Below, one piece after another: positions 45,078-56,190 of a DNA stretch of 64,000 nucleotides. How positions within the stretch are numbered: position 1 is the first letter of the stretch; every line of letters begins with the position of its first letter. Origin of the DNA: Sipunculus nudus. Taxonomy: Eukaryota; Annelida; Sipuncula; Golfingiida; Sipunculidae. The DNA is taken from assembly GCA_026874595.1 (NCBI GenBank), contig CM049309.1, positions 71,466,926 to 71,530,925 of the forward strand. The letters are read 5' to 3'. The translations under genes were made by a program, and so were the position numbers. The notes below the pieces were generated by a model. It was not told the origin of the DNA, made no database searches, and saw only the letters and a list, made by a program, of their open reading frames with translations.

Positions 45078-48000
45078 TATCAGACAAGACAGATAACCGT
45101 GACAGATCCTTAACAACTAACGTTGTCACGACAAACATTTGACATTAAGAGGGTTGTCAAATAGGTATTTGACAACCTGGGTTCCTGTTTTAGGCACACC
45201 CATTTGACAACCCTAAAGCTGTTGATTTGAAAACCTTATGTTTTCGGTACAACTAAGCCAGGACGAAGCATTTCCTCAATAGAAGTCCATAGAACTTTTG
45301 ATATCATGGTATATTGTACGTTTTGGTGACATGCTTGGAGTGGTGTAGGTTTAATGTCAGGCAGTCTGAAAAGCGTGAAACGGGTGTGAAACACATCAAC
45401 TATTTCATCGATTTGTGATCGGACCATTTCAAAGAAGTGCTTCAGAGACTTCCTTTCCCACGCTGTCGGGGATTTCAAATTTGACACACAAAGTGAGGCT
45501 GCTTTTAACGCTGGATGGTGCTTCTTGATACGGGGAACTTAAGAAAGTCTTTATTATTGATTACGGCAATACCATTTCAGCGTCATCCAGTGTTTATATA
45601 AAAAAATAACACGAGAGATGTTCATAATGGATAATTCCTCTGTGTTTCATCATAGACCCAGATTGGATATAAACATATGTTTTTACCCTGGGTCGAAAAG
45701 ACATATGAATTCGGCATTTGGTGTAAACGAGAAATATTTAAACAATTAAGTTTATTCTAGTTTCAATACAAGCTTGCGCCGATACGACGAGAGATAAAAA
45801 TGGTATTATCGTAGTCAATACAGAATAAATGAAGTTCGAGACATTTTCTAGGAATTAATTTTTTTTTTAGTGCATCACATCGCAATGTTTGTTATATGGC
45901 TTCAGTGCTAACATTGTATTCAAAATCTGCCAAACGCCAGCGACCGTAGCAAGCATTGTTCAAGAGAGCGCCTAGGACGAGGAAGACCATACATAATATA
46001 ACAGTTACATTTACATTATATACTGGCAGTTACAAAGGTAGGGACAGAACATGTGCAGCAGCTGCTTATTATGTTTACTGAATTTATCTTGTCTAAAAAG
46101 TAAACTGAGGTTAAAATTAATGCGACAAATTACAATACAGCAATAAATACATCATAAAAAACATGTGGCAACTGTAGATATTCTATGAAATATTCTATGC
46201 ATCAAACATTAAATCATACATCAGAGGTACTAGAAAGTTTAAGATGCATCCCGCTTAGCGAGGGATTTAAGATGCTGGAGGCAGGAGTTGAATCTTCCAT
46301 GCATGCAGGCGTCATTGATTGTCCGCTTCCAGGTCTTTATATATGCGGCGCCACAACTATAGAACCCCGGTCTTAATGTGTGTATTTACTATTTATCCAG
46401 CCCAGATGACTAAGAAATCCCAGCCACAGGTCGCCCTCAATAGAGACTGTTGCTGTGATTGTAAGGATTAATTTACATTAATGTACTCAGAATTTACAAA
46501 TAAAAAGCTTAACCTGATAGCAGTCTTAGACTTCATATATAACCCTACCCCCGCCAATCATCTTGATCACCAATCCGAAATATCACCAGGATCATTGTGA
46601 ATATCTGGTGCCAGTGATGTGGGACTCGAGTTCGGACTAGGACTCGTGTCCAGTCTCGAGTAAACTTCTACTCGGGACTCAAGGGTGCCGGACTCGGAGG
46701 TAAAAGGACTCGAGATAGCAAGTCAAGTCCTTCTCGGGTCCAGTAGACAAAAATACTCTGTCACATATTATGAAGACATATACAAGTGCAAACTCCTAAC
46801 AAAATATTAAAAAATAAATAGCATCTTATTTATCCCAATCTTGTGCTCTGCATCTGGAGCTAAATGTTATTGATCATTATGGTAAAAGTATGTGTAATCT
46901 AACATAAAACTGTGCATGGTGAATTGAAATTTCCATTTTAATTTTTTTAAAGATATCAGTGTTTGATTCGGACTTGGACTCGGGCTACAAATGAATCGGA
47001 CTCGAAGAAGGTGGACTTTGACTCGAAGTTCATTGATTCGGACTTCCATGGACTCGGCCTCGAGCGGCCTGGACTAAGACTTGCACTCGCATGGTGTGGA
47101 TTCGACTATATTCCTGCATGTTTTGTGCGCGTTACGTAGAATTCAAACCAAAAAAAAAAGAATCCGAACCCTCAACCGGGATTAACATATTTCTGTATCT
47201 GCCAATGTTAAAGAATCTCTTAAACAAAACAATCACGGGGATCCAGATTAGCTCTAAAATTTAATGGGTTCACCCTCGGGTGTTACCTTAACCCTCCGTG
47301 AAATGTCATCAAAATCCGTTCATATATATTTGAGTAAAATAACAAACAGAAGTTGTGGACAACATAGCTCGCCGGTACGGGGCATTAAAAAACAGAAACA
47401 CAACAAGGGTGTCTAGTACGTTTGTCGTGTGTTTTGTGGCCTCTGACCTCATTAAATATAAGTAAATATTGTAGAGAATCAATTTAGGTGAGATAGTATA
47501 TTGGTTTATATGTAAAATGAGTTTCATGATAATCCATCAAATTTCTGGTAAGCCATCAGGGCACCACTACAGTCTGGTTATACATTGTATAATCAAATGA
47601 TGATGTTTCTTGACAAACCTGTTTTGAAACGCTACATTTTCATAAGTATTTTTGTTGCTCGATTTCCTTTTAACATTTTCTCTTATGTCTCAGCTGTTTT
47701 TTATCAGCTTTCATACCTGTTCAGTGCTCCTCTTTCTTGAACATGTTTTTTATTAATTTCACTTACGTAGGTATTTTCAAATGTATGATTCTATTCATAC
47801 ATATAATGAATGATACAATAAATTATTATAAAATAATAAATGATTATTATTTTTAATAAAATCCAGTTTATTTAACTATTTACACCATACCCTAACAGAC
47901 TGCAACAAATTAATCAAATACGTTTTTTTTTAATTTCCGACTATTGACCAAACATTTTTGATGTCATGTTACCGGAAACAAGGTTTTGTTTGGCCTTATA

Positions 48001-48613
48001 CATGGTAATCGGTCATAAGTAAATTTCAGGGCAATTCATCTAGTCTTGTTATATCTCTGCTGGATGGTTATCACATTTCTTTTTACCAAACTCGAGGATA
48101 AGGTAGGTAAAACTACAAATATAAAGTCTATATAAAAGTAGGCTTCGTCTATCAATATAATCTATCAATGCTAATGCTAAATTTTGTCAATAAGTTACAT
48201 ATTGCTCACATTGGCAGTTCGTAGGAACGTAAATTGTGCATAAGCGAAGTACAAGATGACTAAGTACAAGTTGCAGCCACCCCCTCCTCCCTACCGATTA
48301 AAACGGTAAAAAACAGGAAAATCTGCCTACCATAGATTATTTGCCTCGACGCCCCCTCCTTACTGAAACCGAAATATCCTGTAACCACCAGTCTGGAGAT
48401 GCAATATTATTATTTTTATTTTGTAATTTGGTACGTTATTTACAAGGGATGGTTAAAACTTTTATTTCTGAAAGTAATGATGCAAACTTCAGTCAATTTC
48501 ATACAATAAATGAGATTATTTTTTAATTTACCGTAATATTTACTTTGATACATACCTCCACAGGTAGTTTCTACAAGCAGAGTTACAAAGAAAAGCAGTC
48601 CTGAGAAACCCAT
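38888..48613 (-). CDS. Secreted C-type lectin with C-terminal PAN/apple-like domain, 5 exons
   Basis: Joining 48613-48556, 42091-41922, 40479-40374, 39854-39717 and 39162-38888 gives 248 residues; all GT-AG sites and phases (1,0,1,1) fit. Residues 1-19 (MGFSGLLFFVTLLVETTCG) are a signal peptide. Residues 21-151 form a long-form C-type lectin domain: Cys at 21, 32, 52, 125, 139 and 151, a FIGGND variant of the WIGL motif (84-89), EPN at 113-115 and WND at 134-136. EPN plus WND is the calcium site linked to mannose/GlcNAc-type binding in the family. Residues about 160-244, with Cys at 192, 196, 202, 217 and 223, resemble a PAN/apple module. N-glycosylation sequons occur at N78, N220 and N234. 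No transmembrane segment was seen. A role in carbohydrate recognition or immunity is inferred. Confidence 0.85.
39297..39367. repeat. (TA)n microsatellite in lectin intron 4
   Basis: About 70 bp of TA repeats between exons 5 and 4 of the lectin gene. Confidence 0.95.
39717..39854 (-). CDS. Lectin-PAN exon 4 (calcium/carbohydrate site)
   Basis: The acceptor is AATATATCAG and the donor GTGAGT, phase 1 to 1. It encodes GEPNDYPSFNGENCVSIL, GYWNDVPCQF and SYICEKSETE. EPN and WND are the calcium-coordinating motifs; the three cysteines complete the domain. Confidence 0.9.
40374..40479 (-). CDS. Lectin-PAN exon 3 (middle of CTLD)
   Basis: The acceptor is TGGTATACAG and the donor GTAAGT. It encodes NNGTSEAFIGGNDNQEE through FTWFDDSPFTWTNWDS. 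FIGGND corresponds to the WIGL region and F-WFDDSP-TWTNW to the conserved strand before the calcium-binding loop. Confidence 0.88.
40590..40765 (-). repeat. G-tract dispersed repeat, copy 2
   Basis: Two poly-C runs (40601-40617 and 40671-40680) enclose the reverse complement of the segment found at 26290-26480. It lies in lectin intron 2, close to the acceptor side of exon 3. Confidence 0.6.
41922..42091 (-). CDS. Lectin-PAN exon 2 (N-terminal half of CTLD)
   Basis: The acceptor is ATATCTTTTAG and the donor GTAAGT. It encodes GCPTGWSSYGNNCYTVF, AHCRLL-like VHCRLLRGDLATI and TFLTNLLN. CP-GW and the paired early cysteines mark a long-form C-type lectin fold. Confidence 0.88.
42943..43005. repeat. 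(TA)n microsatellite
   Basis: The left TA array of the second hairpin-element locus, in lectin intron 1. Confidence 0.95.
43010..43154. mobile_element. Hairpin MITE-like element between TA arrays, copy 2
   Basis: It shares GTTACCCTT and CAGACTAGGCCAGAGCGGT with 7432-7520. The arms ATAACTCTGAAGAAAA (43089-43104) and TTTTACTTCAGAGTTAT (43138-43154) pair. It has an extra 43-bp stretch with a GTGCTCAATGGCCT / ATGCTCAATGGCCT duplication. TA arrays abut both sides. Confidence 0.75.
43151..43210. repeat. (TA)n microsatellite
   Basis: The right TA array of the second hairpin-element locus. Confidence 0.95.
43988..45080. repeat. Cluster of (TA)n and (TG)n microsatellites
   Basis: TA arrays at 43988-44049 and 44242-44265 and a TA-TG compound at 44982-45077, plus a poly-G run at 44066-44078. 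All lie in lectin intron 1. Confidence 0.9.
45149..45213. repeat. Inverted repeat AGGGTTGTCAAAT / ATTTGACAACCCT
   Basis: A 13-bp perfect inverted pair separated by about 38 bp, with a third inverted unit GTATTTGACAACC inside. It lies just downstream (minus-strand sense) of the coding fragment at 45236-45537. Confidence 0.6.
45236..45537 (-). CDS. Possible unidentified coding exon or gene fragment
   Basis: After a minus-strand acceptor-like CTTTCTTAAG, one frame runs about 99 codons: PRIKKHHPALKAASLCVSNL, ending LWTSIEEMLRPGLVVPKT and TAA (45238-45236). The composition is protein-like, with amphipathic stretches such as FFEMVRSQIDEIVDVFHTRF, rather than low complexity. It is on the same strand as the lectin gene, inside its first intron, but has no matching phase into the lectin reading frame because it ends in a stop. 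It may be a captured fragment in a mobile element or part of another transcript. I do not recognise the family. Confidence 0.3.
46612..47100. mobile_element. GACTCG-rich element
   Basis: It begins CAGTGATGTGGGACTCGAG, similar in its first bases to the hAT-like element at 31888. It carries eight exact GACTCG motifs plus variants in two clusters (46620-46745 and 46968-47095), with several CTCGAG palindromes. The right end is not clear. Confidence 0.5.
47101..48555. other. Rest of lectin intron 1 near exon 1
   Basis: AT-rich sequence with no repeat family or exon recognised. Short open frames (47309-47527 minus, 48341-48526 plus) show no domain. Confidence 0.5.
48556..48613 (-). CDS. Lectin-PAN exon 1 (signal peptide)
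   Basis: ATG at 48613-48611 opens MGFSGLLFFVTLLVETTCG, a typical cleavable signal peptide with a hydrophobic core. The donor is GTATGT, phase 1. A longer open frame overlapping here (48540-48911, minus) is in another frame and was rejected. Confidence 0.82.
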
Positions 48614-49269
48614 TGTTGAATAATCCTGATACTGCCCGTGCAGAGGTTGTGTCCCAAAGAGAACGACCGGTATGAGATAGGCTTACCGAGGAATCGCAAT
48701 AAACCAATCGAGCGTATAAAGCCAGATGGCGATCACTGGATGATGGCATGGAGGACGCTCCCCGATGATTGGTCAAATAGTGTTGCACAACCATGAGGTA
48801 CAACGATCGATTTTTTTTGTGAAGGTGAGAACAGACAAAGTCACGTGGAATAGGGGGTGTACAAGAGCGAAAGAGGCCTAGCTCAAGTTTTGGAAAAGGA
48901 ACAGGGGCCAAATTGCTGGGAGGTGGTGTTTGGGCATGGAGGGGGGGGGGGGGGGTATTACCTTGGCTCTGTACCTAAAGCATAACCTCTACTAACTTTA
49001 GTGGTTGTGCACGATTACATCATTATAAATTTTATTTTTACAGAGTATTTGTTTTTATGAATAACTATTTTGATACCAGTGTTACCTATCTATAAGAGAT
49101 TAAAGCTGGTTTTCGTTTTTCTGTTGGTTTTCTTTTAATAACATTTTTAGATACAGTTCATTCTGCATATACAGCATGTAGTTGTGACAAAAGAATATGG
49201 TTACAGGTAATGAGAAAGGTAAATAACTATTCTTTAACGAATGTAGCCGTACTTCCGAGTACCTATCTG
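48614..49269. other. Upstream flank of lectin gene
   Basis: Contains the lectin 5' UTR and promoter, but no TATA box on the minus strand was clear. A poly-G run lies at 48941-48957. Confidence 0.4.
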
Positions 49270-49580
49270 CCTCCGCCAGTAGGGTATGCGTTAATTCCTG
49301 TTAGCGTGTGTGTGTTTGTGTGTTTGTTCACAACATAACTCGGCAATCATGAGCAGAATCCCATGGACTTTTTTCAGGGAACCTCCGGAATTAGCCATCG
49401 AAGAACCGATTAGATTTCGGTGTGGGTCCGGATAATGATCTGGATCCAGGATATACTTCCAAGAATATTCAAAAATGTTCAGTCACATATTCAAGATTGC
49501 AAATAAATGAATGAACACCCCAGTTGCGGACTACCCCTCATTAAGGATCGCCCACATGGCGGAGGCCTGCATTCCTGGGA
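49270..49580. mobile_element. Foldback/MITE element, copy 3
   Basis: TGCCTCCGCCAGTAGGGTAT, GTGTGTTTGTTCACAACATAACTC and TTCGGTGTGGGTCCGGATAATGATCTGGATC match the 9466 and 13150 copies in order. The right end (CACATGGCGGAGGCCTGCATTC) is a degraded inverted GGAGGC motif. Confidence 0.6.
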
Positions 49581-50339
49581 ATGTATACCTCTTATTATGA
49601 ATTATTTTTAATAAACACTTGGACATAGTACAGCTAAGCCCATACAAACTGAACAGTCTAAAGTCCAACTACTGCTGTCATCTGGGGAGTGAATGGTGAA
49701 CTATGATTTAAAATTTACGTCAGCCTGTATTATACAATCTATATTCGAGGGGGAGAAAAATAATGAAAAGACTTACTTTAGGTAAAAATGTCAAGAGGAA
49801 ATGTTACAGGTCCGGACATAACAGACGTACATCAGCTCAGGCATTTGCATGTAAAAACGGGTATGTATATTGTGTTGAACACATGCACATAGAAACACCA
49901 TAAAGTTAAAAACATTAATAACATTCTTGCTCTTACTGACTGTGTAACCTTAAAACTACACTTCGTCTCAGAATTATTTGACTGAAATATGAGGAGCAAA
50001 GGATTTTTGCTGCTGCAAAAAAAAAAGTAATAGAGTAACTAAGGACCCATGGGTTTCGACGCTCGGCAGAATTTGTCCATAAGGATATTTTATGAGGTTT
50101 TTTAAAATGTGGTTCCTGTGACCTTGACCATTGACCTTAAAATTCTAAGAACTTACTGTCCGCGAACTTACACCATACTTATCTTCCATCCACCAATTCT
50201 TGACATAACTAAAACAATGACAGGTCAGAAAGTTCCCCGCCACACTCATAGCCACACAAGAGTCTAGGACTCTAGATGAAACCACATTTGAGAATCTTAT
50301 GGTAACAGTAATTTGGCAGAATAAAAAAAGAGGCATCCA

Positions 50340-52500
50340 AAATAGAAACAAGGCCTACAGGCCTAATGCGAACCTATGCAGTGGCATATACACCAGGTAT
50401 AATGCTTCAAGCTGGACCATTACTTTTCAAAGACATGTGTAAAATGTACATGAACAATGCAAATACTAAACATTTTGAACAAAACCAATTACGCAAACAT
50501 CACTGCTGAAATACTGGCATGGGTGCACACAATACCTAAGGCGCCACCAGTCTTGTATACGACAAAGCTATCCGAGATGTATACATATGCCCAATGTCAG
50601 GCCGATATATCAAACCCCTCCTGAGAAATAATCAGGGATATACACTGTGCAAAATTATTGAAGGTGGCGCCACCAGTCTTTTTTACGACAAAGCTATCCG
50701 ATATGTGTAAATATGCGTAATTTCAGGCTGATATATCGAATCATACCTGAAATATAAGCAGCCGCATACAGTGTGCAAGAGTCAGTTTAGATGGCGACAC
50801 TAGTCTTTTGTACAAGAAAGCCCTCAAAGATGCATGGACAGGTAAAAATACCAGGCCAATACATTAAACTTCTCTTGAGTCAGGTGCACTGGGCTAACCA
50901 AGCTTAGTTGAGAAAAATAGTTGCCCCAAGTGAACTGGAAAGATTTGCTGGCTCCAGCTACTGCCCTGAGTGAACTCTTGGCCTGAACCTGGCTGCATAA
51001 CCTGACACAGTTAGCAGTCTGCCAAAGCTATTAATAGATCCAGGTTTGTTGCTAAACCTGAAACAGTTGGCAGTCTGCCATAGATACATACACAGTCTTG
51101 GCCTGTTTGTAAATCTGTTTACAAATACTGAAAGACATTGGCTACAATACTTTATTTTTCAACTGACATATTCATATTTTTTTATCAAAATGTTCAGAAT
51201 AAGAATAGATGCAGTCTTTTCATTGTTAAATGTACAATAATTTTGGCAAAAAAAGATTCAATAAACTGGAACAAAGGCCTCCGAAGAAAAATTTTTGGGC
51301 AACTGAAACAACAGTTTTGCAGAATAAAACTATTGCAGCCCATAGTTTGAAATAGGCTTATTAATGGCCACAAGACCAACTTCAGCTTTCTATGACTCTA
51401 CCAAAAACCAATGAACACAATTTATTCTTATACAATTGAAAGAACCCTACCCTAGAATAATACTTGTGAAGAATTAAGCAATTCAGCTTGACAGTGTCAT
51501 AACAACACATTTTTAAGTTCAAAGAGGCTAAAATTATGTAGTTTTTGTCCGTTAAAAATAGGTCTATTTAGGTGGCGCCACAAAAACTGCAATTTTAAAT
51601 ATGTCACGTGACCAACATTTGCACAAAACTTGGTGATGCTAGCGCCTGTAGTTTCTGTGATTATTATGTTAGTATGCTTACTTGGCCAAATGACTTAGTT
51701 CAAATTCCTGTAACTCGACCAAAATTCATCAGACCCAAGCCATTTGAACAAACTTGAGAAAGCTCGTCTCTGAGATCATATTTATGAAACATTTTACAAT
51801 TTTGCTGAATGATTTAAGAGTAGAAGATTTTTAAAGATTTTTTTATCTTTCTCCTATAAAATGCAAGTTATTGCATCACAATAAGCTTAGTCCCACATTT
51901 GAAAAGTGACAAAGTTTTGCATAAAATTTAGGGATGCTATTTCCCGCCATTCCCGAGAAATTATGGGTTAATGTACTGAGGACCGATGACCCTCGTACAA
52001 AGGTTGATGCATGTGGCACCACCAATTCCTAAATTTCAAATATCAGTCATGTGGCCTACATCTGCATAAAATTTGGTGATGATAGCTCCAATCGTTTCTG
52101 ATATTATAATTTAAGTATCCTTTTTTGGCCAAATGACTAAGTTCAGCTTCCTGTAACCAAAAATCACCGAACTGTAGCTATTCGAACAAACTTGAGGGAG
52201 ATGATTTCAGAGATTATTTCTGTGAAATATTGAACTTTTCATAAATATTTTTAGCATTTTCCTTATTAAATCTAAGTAAATGCAGATAGCAAAAAAAAAG
52301 CAAATATCGATAGAGCTATCTGGATGACATATTTTTGCATAAAATTTGGTGATGCTAGCTCCAATGCACCTTTAAATTTGAGTAAACGGGGAAAATATAA
52401 ATGGCGCCACTAGTCGCATACCAATTTCTGAGCTATCAACATCAATGCATAAAAAAGTCCAAGTAATGCATACAATTTTTTTGACTCAACACTGATTTTT
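50340..52500. repeat. GGTGGCGCCAC repeat complex, copy 1
   Basis: It starts AGGCCTACAGGCCTAATGCGAA. Within it, GGCGCCACC-type motifs recur at 50541, 50664 and 50790 (spacing about 125), then 51570, 52013 and 52400, with GACAAAGCTATCCGA, CAGTCTGCCA and CAAATGACTNAGTTCA modules. The same order of modules recurs at 57521-59960, so the two are copies of one large element. No ORF was seen. Confidence 0.75.
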
Positions 52501-52929
52501 CACATGTAGCTACGACTGACTTTCTTAAATCTCATGCTGACAGGAACGTAGTTGTGACCGTATGGTACACCATATATGAACTGTATTTTACAGTGCAAAC
52601 ATATGAATGCTTAAACTGTCATATGACTAATATTTGCACTTAAAGCTCATTTTCAAGGTGCCTAAAATCGTGTTTAGCTCTCATGCTAATGAGTATACGG
52701 TCCCTCTAACCACGTTATTCGGGTTTACCAGAAGATGGAACCTATCAAGTTTTCAAGTTGGCTTACAACCAATATGCGCATATATGCATATAAGTGTATG
52801 TAAAATATCACACATATTAATTTTCAACCGTGTAAAAGATATATATGCCCGTCGGCGTCCAACCATGCAAATCTTTGCAGCCAATCTCCGTCAGGGATTG
52901 CAACCGCTACGCTAAAACCCCACACACTA

Positions 52930-53220
52930 AGGCCAAAAAAGGTATGGTTCTCAGGCACTTTCTTTCAGAAACCAGTGCGGCGGACGATATTTCATTTTTA
53001 ACCTTTCTTGTATGTTTCGATAAAAAATGTCATATGATCAGGGAATAGCATGAAAATAACAGAATGTTTTTGTTAAACACATAAAAGCAAAGGAAATCTG
53101 ATAAAAATTTTATTATTTTATCTTTTTTAAAGATGAAAATGAAAATGAAATGTTTTTATGCGGGGGAGTTAAAGTTGACGCGGGCGGTGCCTGAGAACCA
53201 TACCCTTTATTTTTCGGCCT
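52930..53220. mobile_element. Inverted-repeat MITE (GTATGGTTCTCAGGCAC), copy 1
   Basis: The left end GGTATGGTTCTCAGGCAC (52941-52958) is repeated inverted at GGTGCCTGAGAACCATACC (53187-53205). The flanks AGGCC(A/G)AAAAA extend the TIR. The body matches 60466-60765 along its whole length (CGATATTTNA, TTTCGATAAAAA, GGGAANAGCATGAAAATAAC, TTTTATGCGGG). Confidence 0.85.
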
Positions 53221-53996
53221 AACGCGCCCATCACGGGTCCAGCGCGCGCGGCTCGCGACAAATTCAAAACAAATTTCACGCGACTGCAACGCGCATGACA
53301 CGCGTTGGTATTGACCAAGCTCCTGTGTTTTTTTTTTTTTTTTTTGGATTACCATAGTAAAAAAAGATTAAAGGTAATGTTTATAATGTTTTTGTGACCT
53401 GAAATGTTCAATATATGACAAAACTCTTTCACAAGTGGCAATGATATTCATATATTTTTGTTGGTTTGTTTCACGTTTATTATCTATATTAACATAAACA
53501 ATTACTGTTAAATAAATTATCAGAAACATTTTAATATGAAATTTAATTCAACAGTGCTTACAATAAAAAAAGGCCATTCATAATTATTGAATATTAAAAA
53601 ATGAACAGACAGGTAGACAAAACTGATCACTTTATTTCCCATTCTGCTGAAGCAGGAAAATAATAAACAAATGTTTGCTTTAAATCCTAATATTTCATTA
53701 TATCATCTTTTCCAAACTGATAAAGTTTACACATTTGATGTATAAAATATATCTCTGAAAATATATGTTCATTCACAATTCTAATTTGCATAATCTGTTA
53801 TCTGTTTGCTTTTATAGCATCACATTATATAACTTGATTCAGAATTCCCAATTCTACATTGCTTATATGTATGAAATCATTAATTATGGAATTAATGATT
53901 TATGGAAATACAGTTCAAACAATGACCATTATAGTATTGCCCTTGTTGTATATTACTGTAAGTGTGTGTTTGGTTTGTGAGTCAGGGAACAGGGGA

Positions 53997-54945
53997 GCAG
54001 ACTTCGGGTCAATTTAAATTTATCAATTCCAATTCAGGAACGTTTGTGAAACTTCAATTCCATTCAATTTGCTGTAGAAAAATATCAATTCCAATTCAAT
54101 TCAAATAATTTTTATTCAATTCAAATATAAATCGTAGTTTAAAAAAATCAGTGGGAGTTCATCACTGGTATATCCCCTTTAACAAAAGCAGTGGCAACAA
54201 ACGTAGCAGGTGAATGAGCGCTCATGTGACATATAACTTACTGATTTTGGTAATCGAAGACCACCAGTCTATGGGGTGTAACTTGCTAACTTATATATGG
54301 CTGTTGCTTGTTCTGTCCAGTGAAGTGTCATAAGTAATCGGAACCACTGGTCACCACATAGATAACTGCTAGTACACGCTAGATCAGCAGATACTAGAAG
54401 CTCCAGGCAAACCGAAGGCTATAACAATAGGCATATCCTATAGAGTCACTGGACCAGAACAAGTCACTTCACTAATAATATCTGATCACATGGCACAGCA
54501 GGAAATGGGAAGTACCAGAAGGTAATACATACAACCTCATATTTTGCCTTCTGTTACCATCACTGTTACAGCTCAATTCTATATCCATTATTTTAATTTT
54601 GCTTTGAAATGCTTTCAGATTTCTATTATTATAACATATTAATATTATTACGTCTCTGGTGCTCGAAATCTCTAGATTCTAACAATTCAGTTATAGTAAG
54701 AAACATTAAAAATTTTTTTATCATGGTCCTTGTGAGAGCCCTGACTTCGACAAAGCACTGCATGGCTGATTTTCAAACTGACCTAAATACTCAAAAACAA
54801 TCTTGAGCAACTTCCAATCAGCATCATTTAGACAGTATGACAGCTGGAACTTTTGATCATTAATTCAGATAAATCTAAAGATGCCTATTATCCCCCGAAT
54901 TCAAATTCAATTCCGATTCAATTCAGATTTGACCCAAGGTCTGCT
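53997..54945. mobile_element. AATTC-rich TIR element, 949 bp
   Basis: The left end AGCAGACTTCGGGTCAATTT and inverted right end AGCAGACCTTGGGTCAAATC form imperfect TIRs. Both subterminal regions are packed with AATTC/ATTCAATTCC motifs. Poorly conserved interior; no ORF of note and no clear target duplication. Confidence 0.65.
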
Positions 54946-54959
54946 GGGATTGATTAAAT

Positions 54960-55135
54960 TATCATTGCATACAGGAAAAAAATGTGCCATGGTCAAAGTT
55001 GGGCAATATTTAAGGTATTGATTTGACTATGCCAATAACTCAAAATTTTACAAAATCCCGATCTAATTTCTGGTACAAAATTCAATCTTAATTGAATAAA
55101 GTTATGTCTTTATATAAAAAAGTTTGTAGCTTCAA
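54960..55135 (-). mobile_element. Fragment of GCTCAGCTG element, inverted
   Basis: GTGCCATGGTCAAAGTTGGGCAA and the following blocks are the reverse complement of the GCCCAAATTTGACCATGGCAC region of copy A (about 24250-24290). Only an internal piece is present. Confidence 0.55.
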
Positions 55136-55259
55136 TAGTTACATTGTTAAACTAGAAGACGGGTAGTCGACAAGCGACAAGCGACTACGTGTATCCGCCG
55201 AGATCAGAGTGGGACGGGTAATGTCAGGCATGGATTGAGTGGCAAGGGGAAATAGTGAG

Positions 55260-56190
55260 GTGTGTTGCATATTAGCATGGATGTCTGCAGCCGAAATGTG
55301 TTTGTAGGTGGCACCACCTGCTACAAAATACAGAAAGATATCCAAGTTGTATACATATGCAAAATTTTAGGCAGACAAGTCAAACCACGGCTTGTATACG
55401 AGTGATTTTATCCCACAGCAGACAAACAAAGACGCTGTGCAAGAATGGTTGCAGGTGCCGCCAACAGTTTTGTGTATGATAAATGGGGCTATGTGAGATC
55501 TATAGACATGCAAAATTTAAGGGGGATGTGTCAAACCAGTCCTGAGATATTAGCATGGATGTCTGCAGCGTAAATATAAATGTTTGTTGCTCCGCCTTCC
55601 ACAAAATCGAGAAAGCGATCCAAGATGTATATACATGCAAAATTTTAGGCAGATAATTCAAACAAATGCCGAGATATGAGTGATTTTATCCCACGGCAAA
55701 TAAACAGACGGAAAAATGTGCAAAAATGGTTGCAGGTGGCGCCACTAGTTTTGCGTATGATAAAGAGCTATGTGAGATCCATACACATGCAAAATTTTAG
55801 CAGGATACATAAAACCAGTCCTGAGATATAAGCCTGCAGCCTGAACGTGAATGTAGGTGGCGCCACCTGTCAAGAAATCAAGAAAGCTATCCAGGATGTA
55901 TACACATGCAAAGTTTAAGGTGAATAAGTCCAACCACTGCAGAGTTATGAGTGATTTTATCCCAAGGCAGATGAACAGATGGACGCTGTGGAAATATGGT
56001 TGCAGGTGGCGTCACCATTTTTGTGTATGTAATAAGGCTATCCAAGGGCTACAATTGTGCTAAATTTTTAGCCTGATTGGTCCACCGAGTCCGAATATAT
56101 ATGGGTTAATGTGTCAAAACAGACGCACAGACGGACGCACTGGAGACAGGATAGGTCAGAGATCAACGAAAAATATTTTGGCACCAGTTC
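55260..56190. repeat. Dimeric tandem array on GGTGGCGCCACC
   Basis: The palindrome or close variants occur at about 55307, 55453, 55589, 55732, 55856 and 56003. Alternate units differ: one reads GTTGCAGGTGGCGCCACTAG and the other AATGTAGGTGGCGCCACCTG, so the true period is about 270 bp. Each carries ACATGCAAAATTT and a GAGATAT/GAGTTATGAG segment. Confidence 0.8.

Noticed and set aside
48540-48911. A 123-codon minus-strand frame over the lectin first exon
   Set aside because: It is in a different frame from the signal-peptide exon and continues across its donor; the MGFSGLL frame joins correctly to the lectin domain.
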